From NCBI RefSeq assembly GCF_002355375.1, contig NZ_AP017312.1:1691001-1755000 (forward strand): a stretch of 64,000 nt of DNA, in the 5' to 3' direction. The notes under the pieces were generated by a model, which saw only the letters and a program-made list of their open reading frames with translations, made no database searches and was not told where the DNA came from. The position numbers were made by a program, and so were the translations under genes. Each line of letters starts with the position of its first letter. The stretch's first letter is position 1. Source of the DNA: Aneurinibacillus soli. GTDB lineage: Bacteria; Bacillota; Bacilli; Aneurinibacillales; Aneurinibacillaceae. Positions 9,573-19,682 of this stretch are shown here, in pieces.

Positions 9573-10627
9573 AGCGGCACGTTAACATCGCGCTGTTCGT
9601 TCCTCATCAGGGCTGCCCGAAAGATTGTGTGTTTTGCAATCAGGCACGCATTACCGGGCAGAAGCGGGAGCGTCAGCTGACAGAAGAAGATGTGCGGCAG
9701 TCGATTGAAACACAGCTAGCTACCATTCGTTCGGATCAGACGGTGGAGATTGCATTTTTTGGCGGCAGTTTTACAGGGTTGCCGCGCGGATATCAGACGA
9801 TGCTTCTCAGTATCGCTCATGAATTCGTGGCAGCAGGTAAGGTATCCGGTATTCGCCTGTCCACGCGTCCGGATTATATTGCGCCGCATATTATGGATTT
9901 CTTGTTATCGTATGGCGTGACGTCTATCGAGCTTGGCTGTCAGTCGCTTGACGATGAGGTGCTGGCCCGGGCTAAACGCGGGCATACGGCAGCCCATGTC
10001 GAGCGTGCGGTTGCGATCATTCGTCAGTATCCAACTGTGCAGCTTGGCTTACAGCTTCTGCCGGGTCTTCCGGGAGATACGCGTGCGATTAGTGTGCGTA
10101 CGGCACAGGCGGCTGCCATGCTCCGTCCAGACTTTATGCGGATTTATCCGGCGCTCGTTATTGCGGGTACGGAGCTTGAAGGGATGTACCGTAGCGGAGA
10201 ATATGTGCCGCTGACCGTAGACGAAGCGGTACAGTGGACAGCCGAAGTATGGCTTCCGTTACTGAAAGCGGGCATTCCGGTCATTCGGATGGGGCTTCAC
10301 TCTTCGGATGATTTACGCCAGGCAGGAACTGTGCTTGCCGGTCCTCTCCATCCTTCGTTTCGCCAACTGGTGGAAACGGAATTATTCAGCCGCTTGCTGA
10401 AGCGGATGATGGAGGCGATTGTTCCGGACACACAGGCTTGCCTGAATGTGCGCATTCATCCGGCAGATGAGACAGCAGTGCGGGGTCCTAAGGGAATGGT
10501 ATGGCGGACATTTGCGCAGCAGATGCGGGATGAATCGAAGCTCGTATTGGATCGGGACCACCCTCGCTATACGGTGAGTTGGGAGAGCTCGTCTACAGTC
10601 GGTACACTCTCGTTTACAGATTTGTAG
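9569..10627 (+). CDS. Radical SAM protein, Elp3-like
   Basis: 352 residues, GTG start coupled to the rnc stop (GTGA). The iron-sulfur motif CPKDCVFC (Cx3Cx2C) follows VPHQG near the N-terminus, and AFFGGSFTG matches the SAM-binding GGE-type region. It resembles the radical SAM part of Elp3-like proteins but has no obvious acetyltransferase domain. A gene of this family between rnc and smc is typical of Brevibacillus-like and clostridial genomes. The substrate is unknown. Confidence 0.85.
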   Translation: MKRHVNIALFVPHQGCPKDCVFCNQARITGQKRERQLTEEDVRQSIETQLATIRSDQTVEIAFFGGSFTGLPRGYQTMLLSIAHEFVAAGKVSGIRLSTRPDYIAPHIMDFLLSYGVTSIELGCQSLDDEVLARAKRGHTAAHVERAVAIIRQYPTVQLGLQLLPGLPGDTRAISVRTAQAAAMLRPDFMRIYPALVIAGTELEGMYRSGEYVPLTVDEAVQWTAEVWLPLLKAGIPVIRMGLHSSDDLRQAGTVLAGPLHPSFRQLVETELFSRLLKRMMEAIVPDTQACLNVRIHPADETAVRGPKGMVWRTFAQQMRDESKLVLDRDHPRYTVSWESSSTVGTLSFTDL

Positions 10628-10647
10628 GGTGGCTGTGCAAGTTTTTG

Positions 10648-10686
10648 CGTCCTGTTCGGCTAAAAAAAGCCGACGGGACGTTTTTT
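10648..10686 (+). terminator. Terminator before smc
   Basis: CGTCC-TGTTCGGC and GCCGACGGGACG form a GC-rich stem around an A-rich loop, followed by six T. It ends the rnc unit. Confidence 0.9.
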
Positions 10687-10745
10687 CTTATGCAATAACA
10701 TGATAAAGTGAAGGAAGCTTTGAATTTTTGGCAGGGAGGCTGGAG

Positions 10746-13700
10746 ATGTTTCTAAAGCGCCTCGAAATTACAGGGTTTAAATCGTTTGCAGACCGGACAG
10801 AATTGGAGTTCGTGCCGGGCATTACAGCCGTCGTAGGTCCGAACGGCAGCGGGAAAAGCAATATTTCGGATGCGATTCGCTGGGTACTAGGGGAGCAGAG
10901 CGCAAAATCACTGCGCGGTGCCAAAATGGAAGATATTATTTTTTCCGGTAGTGATGGCCGCAAGCCAGTGAATTACTGTGAAGTATCGCTCACGCTTGAT
11001 AATGCAGACCAGAAATTGAAAATGGATTTTTCTGAAGTTACGGTTACCCGGCGCGTGTATCGATCGGGAGACAGTGAATATTCCATTAATCGTCAGAGCT
11101 GTCGCCTGCGTGATATTGTCGAACTGTTTATGGATACGGGTGTCGGCAAGGAAGCGTATTCTGTCATCGGCCAGGGGCGAATCGAAGAGATTTTGAGTAC
11201 ACGTTCGGAAGACAGGCGTGTACTGTTTGAAGAAGCGGCTGGGATTGTGAAATACAAAGCACGCAAGAAGGAAGCCGTAAAAAAACTGGACGAAACAGAG
11301 CAAAATCTTGTGCGCGTCCAGGATATTATGAGCGAGATCGCCGAGCAGATCGAGCCACTTGCCGAGCAGGCAGATAAGGCACGCGAGTATGTACGTCTGA
11401 AAGAAGAGCTAGCACGCCACGAGATTGGCCTGTATGTAAAGCAGTTTGATGTGCTGCATGAAGAGTGGGAAGCACTCAAAAAGACAGTAGAGGAACTGAC
11501 GAACGAGCAGGTAGAATGCGCGGCGGAGATTAACCGCATGGATGCGAAAGTGGCCGATTTAAAAGCATATGCATCCGAGCAGGACAGTGTTCTTGAGGAC
11601 CTACAGCAGCGACTGCTTACTGTAACGGAAGAAACAGAGAAAGCAGAAGGGCTGCGCGAGGTGTTGCGCGAGCGTTTGCGCAATTTCAGCCGCAACAAGC
11701 AGGATGCGCGCGGCAAGGCAGTCGGGCTTAGTGAGAAGCAGGAAGCACTGCGACAGGAGCTTGCGCAGATTGATGAGCAGGTTGATACGGCCTCTATCCA
11801 GCTTGCTGAGCTGGAAAAAGAACTGTCTTCTGAGCAGAGACGATACGCGAATTTCACGACGTTTACGGATAAAGATATTGAACGGCTGAAAGCGGATTAT
11901 TTTGAAATTCTCAACCAGATGGCAGCTCTGCGCAATGAAGTGCGCCACCATGAACAAATAATCGAGACGAGCGGGCACAAAGCAGAGCGTCTCGCACAGA
12001 GCAATGAACAGTTGATTGCCCAGAAAGACAGCATTGCGGCCCGCCGTGCTGAATTGGAACAGGAACTCTCGGATGTTCGTGTGCAGCTGGCGAATAGCCT
12101 GGCTGCTTTTCAGGATGAAGCGTCTGCCCGCAAGAAGTATGCGGATGAGCGAACACAGGGGCTTGAGGAACTGCGTCAGGGCGAACATAAGTTGAATGGA
12201 TTCGTGTCACGACGCGATGTGCTGCGCGATATGCAGGCGGAGTTTTCCGGGTTTATGCAGGGTGTTAAGGAGATTTTGAAAGCACGCGAACGCGGATTTG
12301 AAGGCGTAGAAGGCGCTGTGGCGGAACTGATATCGGTCGAGAAACAGTATGAGATTGCGCTGGAGACGGCACTGGGCGGCGCGATGCAGCACGTGGTTGT
12401 TGCCAATGAGTCGGTTGGTCGCCAGGCAATTACCCTTCTCAAAAGTCGACGGGCCGGGCGGGCCACATTTTTGCCGCTTGACGTCATTAAGCCACGTACG
12501 CTTCCGGATTCGGAGCGATCGCGCGTGCTTGCGCTTCCCGGTGTAATCGGTGTTGCTGCCGAGCTTGTGCATGCGGCGGCGCGCTATTCCTCCATTGTGT
12601 ACAACTTGCTAGGTAGCGTTATTGTGACCGAGACATTGGAGCAGGCGAATGCGGCGGCTCGTCAGCTTGGCTATCGCTATCGCATTGTCACGCTGGAAGG
12701 GGATGTAGTGAATCCAGGTGGTTCGATGAGTGGGGGTTCTGTGCAGCAGCGGTCGAATCACTTGCTTGGCCGCCAGCGGGAACTTGAACAGCTTGAAGCT
12801 GCCATTGTCCGTCAGAAGCAGGCGAATGACGAGCAGTATGCACGTCTGGAGGCACTGGAGGAAGAAGCAGCAGCAATCGCCGCGCGGGAAGAAGAACGCC
12901 GGGTGAGCGGTGAGAAGCTTCGCGCACAGGAGCAGGAACTCAGTAGGCTTTTGCGAGAACTGGATTCAGCGGAGAAGAACATCGCGGAACGATGGGAATT
13001 TTTCCGTCATGACCAGTCCATGCTTGAAGGGGAGCAGGATCAGGCGCGGCGTCGGATTGCGATCATTGAAGAAGAGCTAGAAGAGCTTGCGATTGCCGAT
13101 CAGGAAAAGCAGCAGGAAATTGAGCTTGCAGAAGCGAGCCGCAGGGAGAAAGAAACAAGCAAAGAAGCGCTCAGTGCTCGCATCACGGAGCTGAAAGTGG
13201 AAGTCGCAACAAGACGTGAGCAGCATGAGGCACGCCTTGCAGAGCAGCGGCGCTTGAATCAGGAACTTGCGGTTATTTCACAAGATCTCGAAGCGACGAC
13301 AAAAGCGCTGTTTATGCTTGATTCTGATGCCGCTACAAGTGATGAAGAAGAAGAGAAATTTGATGCGAGTATTCGCAGCTTGCGTAGCCAGAAAGAGCAG
13401 TATACCGTACACATTCAGGAGCAACGTCAGAAGCGGCAGGATGTATATGCGAAGCTTGCCCAGCATGAGGCAGATACGAAAGAACGTCGCCGTCATGTAA
13501 AAGATGTCGAAGATAGGCTGCACCGTCATGAGGTACGAAGTGAGCGTATGGATGTCGAGCTTGATACGCTGCTGAATAAGCTGCAGGAAGAGTATGAACT
13601 GAGCTATGAGATGGCGAAGGTAAAGTTTCCACTTCCGGATAATCTGGAAGAAACTGCAACAATCGTCAAGCAAACCCGTCAGCAGATGGCAGCGCTTGGC

Positions 13701-14303
13701 ACGGTGAATCTTGGTTCGATTGAAGAATATGAGCGGCTGCATGACCGCCAGGAATTCCTCCTAACCCAGCACCGTGATTTGAGTGAGGCAAAAGCAACGC
13801 TCTATCAGGTGATCGGAGATATCGAAAGCGAGATGTCGCGCCGCTTCAAGGAATCATTCGAAGCGATTCGTGAACAGTTCCAGATGGTATTTACTCAGCT
13901 GTTTGGAGGTGGACGGGCGGATCTGCAGCTGTCCAACCCAGACAATCTGCTTGAGACAGGCATTGAGATCGTCGCCCAGCCACTGGGTAAGAAGCTTCAG
14001 TATTTAGCGCTTCTGTCTGGCGGGGAGAAGGCGTTAACAGCAATTGCGCTTCTGTTCTCGATTCTGCGCGTCAAGCCGGTGCCGTTTTGCGTACTGGATG
14101 AGGTCGAAGCCGCGCTTGACGAAGCGAACGTCAAGCGTTTTGCTGAGTACTTGCGCGAGTTTTGTGCCAACACCCAGTTTATTGTTGTGACCCATCGCAA
14201 AGGCACGATGGAAGGCGCAGACGTGCTCTATGGGGTAACGATGCAGGAATCAGGTGTTTCTAAATTAGTTTCTGTACGCTTAGAAGAAGAGGCGGCTACA
14301 TAG
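10746..14303 (+). CDS. smc: Chromosome segregation protein SMC
   Basis: 1185 residues from ATG 10746 (GGAG upstream), the usual length. Walker A is GPNGSGKSN near residue 32; two long coiled coils flank a hinge at about residues 510-660; the ABC signature LSGGEKALTAIAL and Walker B CVLDEVEAALDEANV are near the C-terminus. It forms the condensin ring with ScpA and ScpB and compacts and separates chromosomes. The rnc-smc-ftsY order is that of Bacillus. Confidence 0.97.
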   Translation: MFLKRLEITGFKSFADRTELEFVPGITAVVGPNGSGKSNISDAIRWVLGEQSAKSLRGAKMEDIIFSGSDGRKPVNYCEVSLTLDNADQKLKMDFSEVTVTRRVYRSGDSEYSINRQSCRLRDIVELFMDTGVGKEAYSVIGQGRIEEILSTRSEDRRVLFEEAAGIVKYKARKKEAVKKLDETEQNLVRVQDIMSEIAEQIEPLAEQADKAREYVRLKEELARHEIGLYVKQFDVLHEEWEALKKTVEELTNEQVECAAEINRMDAKVADLKAYASEQDSVLEDLQQRLLTVTEETEKAEGLREVLRERLRNFSRNKQDARGKAVGLSEKQEALRQELAQIDEQVDTASIQLAELEKELSSEQRRYANFTTFTDKDIERLKADYFEILNQMAALRNEVRHHEQIIETSGHKAERLAQSNEQLIAQKDSIAARRAELEQELSDVRVQLANSLAAFQDEASARKKYADERTQGLEELRQGEHKLNGFVSRRDVLRDMQAEFSGFMQGVKEILKARERGFEGVEGAVAELISVEKQYEIALETALGGAMQHVVVANESVGRQAITLLKSRRAGRATFLPLDVIKPRTLPDSERSRVLALPGVIGVAAELVHAAARYSSIVYNLLGSVIVTETLEQANAAARQLGYRYRIVTLEGDVVNPGGSMSGGSVQQRSNHLLGRQRELEQLEAAIVRQKQANDEQYARLEALEEEAAAIAAREEERRVSGEKLRAQEQELSRLLRELDSAEKNIAERWEFFRHDQSMLEGEQDQARRRIAIIEEELEELAIADQEKQQEIELAEASRREKETSKEALSARITELKVEVATRREQHEARLAEQRRLNQELAVISQDLEATTKALFMLDSDAATSDEEEEKFDASIRSLRSQKEQYTVHIQEQRQKRQDVYAKLAQHEADTKERRRHVKDVEDRLHRHEVRSERMDVELDTLLNKLQEEYELSYEMAKVKFPLPDNLEETATIVKQTRQQMAALGTVNLGSIEEYERLHDRQEFLLTQHRDLSEAKATLYQVIGDIESEMSRRFKESFEAIREQFQMVFTQLFGGGRADLQLSNPDNLLETGIEIVAQPLGKKLQYLALLSGGEKALTAIALLFSILRVKPVPFCVLDEVEAALDEANVKRFAEYLREFCANTQFIVVTHRKGTMEGADVLYGVTMQESGVSKLVSVRLEEEAAT

Positions 14304-14332
14304 ACGTACTTTGCATAGAAAGGATACATGCC

Positions 14333-15331
14333 ATGAGTTTCTTTAAGAAATTGAAAGAAAAAATTTCCGGCCAGGCTGAGGTCATTACAAACAAGTTTAA
14401 AGAAGGTCTAACGAAAACACGGGGCGCATTTGAGAAAGTCGAAGACCTCGTCCGCCGCTACAAGCGAATTGATGATGAGTTTTATGATGAGCTAGAAGAA
14501 ATCCTCATCGGAGCCGATGTCGGCGTAACAACCGTTATGGAGTTAGTTGACGATCTACGTTCCGAAGCGCGGAAGCAAAAAATTGAAAATGCACACGACT
14601 TGCAGCCGCTTCTGTCTGAAAAACTGGTCGGCTTGTTGAAAAATAAAGAGGAAGACCTGTCACTTAACATTGAAGAGGACCGGATGAATGTCATCCTATT
14701 CGTCGGTGTTAATGGGGTAGGGAAAACGACAACGATCGGCAAAATGGCACACATGTTCAAAAGTCAGGGGAAGAATGTAGTCATGGCAGCAGGCGATACG
14801 TTTCGTGCCGGAGCGATTGAGCAGTTGGAAGTATGGGGCGAGCGTGTAGGCGTTGAAGTTGTGAAGCAGCAGCAGGGATCAGACCCGGCGGCGGTCATTT
14901 ATGATGGCATCCAGGCAGCCCGTACGAAAAAAGCGGATGTGTTACTGTGCGACACTGCAGGCCGCCTGCAGAATAAAGTCAATCTGATGGAAGAACTCGC
15001 AAAAATCAAGCGGGTTATTTCCCGGGAGATTCCAGGTGCACCGCATGAAACGCTGCTCGTGCTCGATGCGACAACCGGTCAGAATGCACTCAGCCAGGCC
15101 AAAGCGTTTAGTGAATCGGCTGACTTGTCCGGCCTTGTGCTCACAAAGCTTGATGGTACGGCAAAAGGTGGCATTGTGATCGCCATTCGCAACGAGTTGA
15201 ATGTGCCAGTAAAATACGTCGGGCTCGGTGAGAAAATGGACGATCTACAACCGTTTGATCCAGAGCAGTTCGTTCACGCGCTGTTTGCGGGCGCAATTGA
15301 AAAAGAAGAGGAAGAAAATCTCGGGGAGTAA
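14333..15331 (+). CDS. ftsY: Signal recognition particle receptor FtsY
   Basis: 332 residues. SRP GTPase NG domain: G1 GVNGVGKTTTIGK, DTAGRLQNK and TKLDGTAKGG. The short N-terminal segment lacks the long acidic domain of E. coli, as usual in Firmicutes. It docks Ffh-bound ribosomes at the membrane. Starts 29 bases after smc. Confidence 0.97.
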   Translation: MSFFKKLKEKISGQAEVITNKFKEGLTKTRGAFEKVEDLVRRYKRIDDEFYDELEEILIGADVGVTTVMELVDDLRSEARKQKIENAHDLQPLLSEKLVGLLKNKEEDLSLNIEEDRMNVILFVGVNGVGKTTTIGKMAHMFKSQGKNVVMAAGDTFRAGAIEQLEVWGERVGVEVVKQQQGSDPAAVIYDGIQAARTKKADVLLCDTAGRLQNKVNLMEELAKIKRVISREIPGAPHETLLVLDATTGQNALSQAKAFSESADLSGLVLTKLDGTAKGGIVIAIRNELNVPVKYVGLGEKMDDLQPFDPEQFVHALFAGAIEKEEEENLGE

Positions 15332-15342
15332 AGACAAAATAC

Positions 15343-15371
15343 TTGACACTTGTTTCAGCGTTCGGTATGAT
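15343..15371 (+). promoter_or_regulatory. Sigma-A promoter for ylxM-ffh
   Basis: TTGACA (15343-15348), 17-bp spacer, TATGAT (15366-15371). It separates ylxM-ffh transcription from ftsY. Confidence 0.8.
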
Positions 15372-15430
15372 TAGTTCCTGTAAAGGATTCAAGCTTTACA
15401 CCGAACGTCTGGACACGGGAGATGAATCCG

Positions 15431-15775
15431 ATGCTTGAAGAAACGACACGCATTCATCTGATGTACGACATGTACGGCCCGCTGTTGAAAGAGAGGCAGC
15501 GCCAGTATTTTGAACTGTACTACCGGGACGATTTATCGCTTGGTGAGATTGCCGAACTGCAGAACATTAGCCGTCAGGCGGTGTTTGAACAGGTTAAGCG
15601 GGTGGCGAAGATGCTCGAGGAGTACGAAAGCAAGCTCGGGTTGCTTGGTCGCTATGAGAAGCGACAGGCGCTTCTTGTGGAATTGAAAGAAGAATTGTGT
15701 CCGACAGGCAGTGGCGATTCGCGTGCCTGTGAGATCACCCGCAAGCTTCTGGCATTAGAAATGGAGATAGATTAG
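15431..15775 (+). CDS. ylxM: YlxM family SRP-associated DNA-binding-like protein
   Basis: 114 residues from ATG 15431; the ATG at 15422 touches the GGGAG ribosome site and is too close. The fold is a sigma-70 region-4-like helix-turn-helix (SLGEIAELQNISRQAVFEQVKRV). The UPF0122/YlxM family is encoded next to ffh throughout Firmicutes and binds SRP components in Streptococcus. Ffh follows 10 bases later. Confidence 0.92.
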   Translation: MLEETTRIHLMYDMYGPLLKERQRQYFELYYRDDLSLGEIAELQNISRQAVFEQVKRVAKMLEEYESKLGLLGRYEKRQALLVELKEELCPTGSGDSRACEITRKLLALEMEID

Positions 15776-15785
15776 GAGGCGGATT

Positions 15786-17135
15786 ATGGCGTTCGAAAGT
15801 TTAGCCAGCCGACTGCAATCAACATTTGACAAACTTCGCGGCAAAGGTAAAGTAAGCGAAGAAGATGTAACGAAAGCGATGCGCGAGGTGCGCCTAGCCC
15901 TCCTCGAAGCAGACGTTAACTTTAAAGTCGTCAAAGATTTTGTGAACCGTGTCAAAGAACGGGCCATCGGACAAGATGTATTGAAGAGCTTGACACCGGG
16001 TCAGCATGTTATTAAAGTCGTAAACGATGAGTTGACGGAACTGATGGGCGGCGGCCAGAGCAAGCTCGCTGTATCGAATCGTCCGCCGACAGTCGTCATG
16101 ATGGTCGGGCTGCAAGGGGCCGGTAAGACAACAACCACCGGTAAGCTTGCTAATTACTTGCGTGGCAAACAGAACCGTAAGCCACTTCTTGTCGCATGTG
16201 ACGTATATCGTCCAGCCGCGATCAAGCAGCTTCAAGTGCTTGGCAATCAATTGGATATTCCGGTGTTTGAGATGGGTAACCAGACAAGTCCGGTCGAGAT
16301 TGCGCGTGCGGCGATTGAACATGCAAAAGAACAGCACCTTGATTATGTGCTGATCGATACGGCAGGCCGCCTGCACATTGATGAAGCGCTTATGGGTGAG
16401 TTACAAGAGATTAAAGCGATCACCAAGCCGAACGAGATTCTGCTTGTCGTCGATGCGATGACCGGGCAGGATGCGGTGAATGTAGCAGAGAGCTTCAACA
16501 ATCAGCTTGAACTGACCGGCGTTGTCCTCACTAAGCTTGACGGGGATACAAAAGGCGGGGCCGCGCTTTCTGTTAAAGCCGTAACCGGCACACCAATCAA
16601 ATTCGCCGGTATGGGTGAGAAGATGGATGCGCTTGAGCCGTTCTATCCAGAGCGGATGGCGAGCCGGATTCTTGGTATGGGTGATGTGCTGACGCTCATC
16701 GAAAAAGCGCAAGTAGATGTGGATGTCGAGAAGGCAAAGGAATTGGAACGGAAAATGCGTAATGCGGAATTTACGTTCGAAGACTTCCTGGAGCAGATGG
16801 CACAGGTGCGCAAGATGGGACCGCTTGATGAACTGCTTAACATGATGCCTGGCATGAACAAAATGAAAGGTCTGAAAGATGTCAAGATTGACGATGGGGC
16901 GATTGGCCGCGTCGAAGCGATCATTCGCTCAATGACGATTGTGGAGAAGCAGCAGCCGGAGCTTATTAACTCCAGCCGTCGCAAACGCATCGCCAAGGGC
17001 AGCGGCACGACCATTCAGGAAGTCAATCGGCTGATCAAGCAGTTTGATGACATGCGGAAGATGATGAAGCAGTTCACGAAGATGACCGACAAAGCCAAGA
17101 AAAAAGGCGGGTTCAAATTCCCGTTTATGGGATGA
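15786..17135 (+). CDS. ffh: Signal recognition particle protein Ffh
   Basis: 449 residues. N-terminal four-helix bundle, GTPase domain (GLQGAGKTTTTGKL, DTAGRLHID, TKLDGD) and a methionine-rich M domain from about residue 300 that binds 4.5S RNA and signal peptides. Strong AGGAGG upstream. Part of ylxM-ffh. Confidence 0.97.
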   Translation: MAFESLASRLQSTFDKLRGKGKVSEEDVTKAMREVRLALLEADVNFKVVKDFVNRVKERAIGQDVLKSLTPGQHVIKVVNDELTELMGGGQSKLAVSNRPPTVVMMVGLQGAGKTTTTGKLANYLRGKQNRKPLLVACDVYRPAAIKQLQVLGNQLDIPVFEMGNQTSPVEIARAAIEHAKEQHLDYVLIDTAGRLHIDEALMGELQEIKAITKPNEILLVVDAMTGQDAVNVAESFNNQLELTGVVLTKLDGDTKGGAALSVKAVTGTPIKFAGMGEKMDALEPFYPERMASRILGMGDVLTLIEKAQVDVDVEKAKELERKMRNAEFTFEDFLEQMAQVRKMGPLDELLNMMPGMNKMKGLKDVKIDDGAIGRVEAIIRSMTIVEKQQPELINSSRRKRIAKGSGTTIQEVNRLIKQFDDMRKMMKQFTKMTDKAKKKGGFKFPFMG

Positions 17136-17153
17136 CAAATGCTAAATGAAGTC

Positions 17154-17182
17154 TTTTCATTAAGGGATGACTTTGTTATAAT
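17154..17182 (+). promoter_or_regulatory. Probable promoter for rpsP
   Basis: TTTTCA, 17-bp spacer, TATAAT (17177-17182), in the 88-bp gap between ffh and rpsP. The -10 box is perfect, the -35 box weak. Confidence 0.5.
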
Positions 17183-17223
17183 AATTAATTAGTGTGTAAA
17201 CACAATCATGGAGGGAATAACAA

Positions 17224-17496
17224 ATGGCAGTAAAAATTCGCTTAAAACGTATGGGTCAAAAGAAAGCTCCGTTCTACCGTGTAGTAGTAGCAGATTCCCG
17301 CGCACCGCGCGATGGCCGTTTCATTGAAGAAATCGGCACATACAATCCAGTAGCTCAACCGGCTATCGTTGAAATCAACGAAGAGAAAGCTATGCAATGG
17401 CTTTCTACAGGTGCACAGCCGACTGATACAGTTCGCACCCTGTTCCGCAAGCACGGTCTGCTTCAGAAGTTCCACGAAGCAAAACGCCAGAAGTAA
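17224..17496 (+). CDS. rpsP: Ribosomal protein S16
   Basis: 90 residues, [20 protein letters not shown] at the N-terminus, the S16 signature, with [20 protein letters not shown] following. Ribosome site GGAGGG. First gene of rpsP-khpA-ylqD-rimM-trmD, as in Bacillus. Confidence 0.98.
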   Translation: MAVKIRLKRMGQKKAPFYRVVVADSRAPRDGRFIEEIGTYNPVAQPAIVEINEEKAMQWLSTGAQPTDTVRTLFRKHGLLQKFHEAKRQK

Positions 17497-17525
17497 TGGC
17501 ATAAACAGGCGGGAGGATAAACAGC

Positions 17526-17753
17526 GTGAAATCATTACTTGAAGTGATTGCAAAAGCTCTTGTCGACCATCCCGATTCTGTTGTGATTGAAGAAGTGGCG
17601 CAGGAGCGCGGCAAGACGTATCGCTTGTCTGTTCATCCTGATGATATGGGCAAGGTGATCGGCAAGCAGGGCCGTATTGCCCGCGCTTTGCGTACGGTTG
17701 TTGGTGCGAAGGCTCTCAAAGAGAACGAACGTGTCACAATCGAAATAGGATAA
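17526..17753 (+). CDS. khpA: KH-domain RNA-binding protein KhpA
   Basis: 75 residues with GTG start after GGGAGGAT. A single KH domain with the GxxG loop in GKVIGKQGRIA. KhpA (YlqC) pairs with KhpB/Jag and binds many RNAs; in streptococci it affects cell size and division. Standard location after rpsP. Confidence 0.93.
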   Translation: MKSLLEVIAKALVDHPDSVVIEEVAQERGKTYRLSVHPDDMGKVIGKQGRIARALRTVVGAKALKENERVTIEIG

Positions 17754-17767
17754 CAGCTGACAGATAA

Positions 17768-17798
17768 GTCGGGAGCGGAAACGTTCCCGGCTTTTCTT
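17768..17798 (+). terminator. Terminator-like hairpin after khpA
   Basis: Ten-base stem GTCGGGAGCG / CGTTCCCGGC with a GAAA tetraloop and TTTTCTT tail. It lies inside the rpsP-trmD gene string, so it probably attenuates rather than ends transcription. Confidence 0.7.
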
Positions 17799-17833
17799 CC
17801 ATTTAGCGCCTGACTTCTGACGGGAGGATGAGC

Positions 17834-18256
17834 ATGCTAACAATTAAGCGGGAAATTAAAGTGCTGATGGTGCTGACCGAAGCAGCACGGCAGAAGCTAA
17901 ACACAGAGCTTTGCGGCATGCAGGAGCGATATCGACTAGAACTTGAACAGCTCGATTTTCAAGCCAAGAAGCTGATGCATGAAGCGCAGCGTAAGGGCCG
18001 TGATGCTATCGCTATTGTGGAGCGTCGCCTGAGCCAGGAAAAAGCCGCCCGTGAAGAGAAGCTTGCGGGGATTGCAAACCAGCTTGAACACATCGCATCA
18101 CTTGCGGACGGAAGCGAAATTCCGTATACAACGGTGCAGAGCGAAGTGGAAATTCGTGTCGGAGATCGGTGGGACGATCGGATGAGTGGGGCGGAAATTG
18201 TGCTCGTCGATGGTTTGGTAGCCGAAATTCGTGAAGGAGGAAAACGTGGTGAGTGA
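17834..18256 (+). CDS. ylqD: YlqD family protein
   Basis: 140 residues from ATG 17834, which is better spaced from GGGAGG than the ATG at 17828. The middle is a charged coiled coil (about residues 20-90). YlqD is conserved at this place in Bacillales; its function is unknown. It overlaps the start of rimM by 8 bases. Confidence 0.85.
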   Translation: MLTIKREIKVLMVLTEAARQKLNTELCGMQERYRLELEQLDFQAKKLMHEAQRKGRDAIAIVERRLSQEKAAREEKLAGIANQLEHIASLADGSEIPYTTVQSEVEIRVGDRWDDRMSGAEIVLVDGLVAEIREGGKRGE

Positions 18257-18764
18257 GTTTTATACAGTAGGCAAGCTTGTTAACACACAGGGAATTCGCG
18301 GGGAAGTGCGGATTATCTCAGAAACAGATTTTCCGGAAGAGCGGTACAAAAAAGGGCAAGTATTGTATTTGTTCCATCCGTCGTTTTCGCAGCCGAAGCC
18401 ACTGACGGTTGCTTCCGCTCGCCCTCACAAAAACTTCTATATTCTTTTGTTTGAAGGAATTACATCAATCAATGAGGCCGAGAAGTTTAAAGGCGGGGTG
18501 CTTAAAGTGCGTGCCGAAGACCGGGGTGAGCTTGACAAAGGGGAATTTTATTTCCAGGACATTATCGGTTGTGAGGTCTTTACAGACGAAGGGGAACGCC
18601 TTGGGGCAATCAAAGAGATTTTGCAGCCAGGCGCGAACGATGTATGGGTTGTGAAGCCAGATAAAGGACCCGACATCCTGCTTCCATACATTGATGACGT
18701 CGTGCGTGAGATCAACATCGCAGATAAACGGATTACAGTCTACCTTCTGCCGGGGCTGATCTAG
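18249..18764 (+). CDS. rimM: Ribosome maturation factor RimM
   Basis: 171 residues from GTG 18249, 8 bases after AAGGAGG; GTG 18246 is an alternative. The N-terminal RimM fold (YTVGKLVNTQGIRGEVRI) is followed by a PRC-barrel domain. It binds S19 and helps to form the 30S head. It precedes trmD by 9 bases. Confidence 0.95.
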   Translation: MSEFYTVGKLVNTQGIRGEVRIISETDFPEERYKKGQVLYLFHPSFSQPKPLTVASARPHKNFYILLFEGITSINEAEKFKGGVLKVRAEDRGELDKGEFYFQDIIGCEVFTDEGERLGAIKEILQPGANDVWVVKPDKGPDILLPYIDDVVREINIADKRITVYLLPGLI

Positions 18765-18773
18765 GAGGATCAT

Positions 18774-19535
18774 ATGCAGATTGATGTGTTAACACTGTTT
18801 CCGGAAATGTTTACAGGCGTGCTCGGGACAAGCATCGTTGGTAAGGCACAGCAAAAAGGGCTCGTCTCGTTCCGTCTTGTGAATTTCCGGGAGTTTTCAG
18901 GCAATAAGCATGGGCAGGTAGACGATATGCCGTATGGCGGTGGCGGCGGCATGGTGCTGAAGGCCGAGCCGATTTTCCGCGCGGTTGAATCACTGATCGA
19001 GCCGTCAGTGGAGGGATCAGGGGCAGAAGAGCCTGGGAAACGTCCGCGTGTCATTCTCATGTGTCCACAGGGGCAGCGCTACGACCAGAAGCTGGCTGAG
19101 GAGCTGGCGGAAGAGGATCACCTTATTTTTATTTGTGGTCATTATGAAGGCTATGACGAGCGCATTCGCGAACATCTGGTTACCGACGAGATTTCAATTG
19201 GGGATTATGTGCTGACGGGTGGAGAGCTTGCTTCGATGGTCATTATTGATAGCGTCGTACGTCTGCAACCGGGAGCGCTTGGCAATGCCCAGTCTGCGGT
19301 GTCAGATTCGTACAGTACGGGACTTTTGGAGCATCCGCACTATACACGCCCGGCTGAGTTCAGGGGATGGACCGTACCGGATATTCTTTTGTCCGGTCAC
19401 CATGAGAATATCGAGCAGTGGCGTCTTGAAGAAGCGGTGCGTCGAACACTCGAACGCCGTCCGGACTTGCTAGAAGCCGAAGGGATTAGTGAGGAAGTAA
19501 AAAAAATTGCCAAACGGCTGAAACAGCAGTTGTAA
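18774..19535 (+). CDS. trmD: tRNA (guanine-N1)-methyltransferase
   Basis: 253 residues; trefoil-knot SPOUT enzyme with [12 protein letters not shown] and [13 protein letters not shown] forming the SAM pocket. It makes m1G37 in tRNAs reading CNN codons and prevents frameshifting. AGGAGG ribosome site. Its 3' end overlaps the rplS promoter. Confidence 0.97.
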   Translation: MQIDVLTLFPEMFTGVLGTSIVGKAQQKGLVSFRLVNFREFSGNKHGQVDDMPYGGGGGMVLKAEPIFRAVESLIEPSVEGSGAEEPGKRPRVILMCPQGQRYDQKLAEELAEEDHLIFICGHYEGYDERIREHLVTDEISIGDYVLTGGELASMVIIDSVVRLQPGALGNAQSAVSDSYSTGLLEHPHYTRPAEFRGWTVPDILLSGHHENIEQWRLEEAVRRTLERRPDLLEAEGISEEVKKIAKRLKQQL

Positions 19536-19558
19536 CAGGAAAGCCGTTATGATATTAT
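19530..19558 (+). promoter_or_regulatory. Probable rplS promoter
   Basis: TTGTAA (19530-19535), 17-bp spacer, TATTAT (19553-19558), starting within the last trmD codons. It gives rplS a separate transcript with a leader of about 115 bases. Confidence 0.5.
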
Positions 19559-19564
19559 ACTTTT

Positions 19565-19682
19565 TGTGGGCTTAATCGGCCCTCTGAATAAGATGGTCCT
19601 CTTCCTATTTTGAGGTTGCGGCTGATATAAGACCGTGGACTTCGCATACGGAATGAACATCTGTTGGAAGGAGTTGAACAGA
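19565..19682 (+). promoter_or_regulatory. Candidate L19 leader
   Basis: A long untranslated leader before rplS holds short hairpins such as GGGC-ttaatcg-GCCC and CCGT-N11-ACGG. Firmicutes are known to have an autoregulatory L19 leader RNA at this place. I cannot align it to that model, so the call rests on position and structure. Confidence 0.4.
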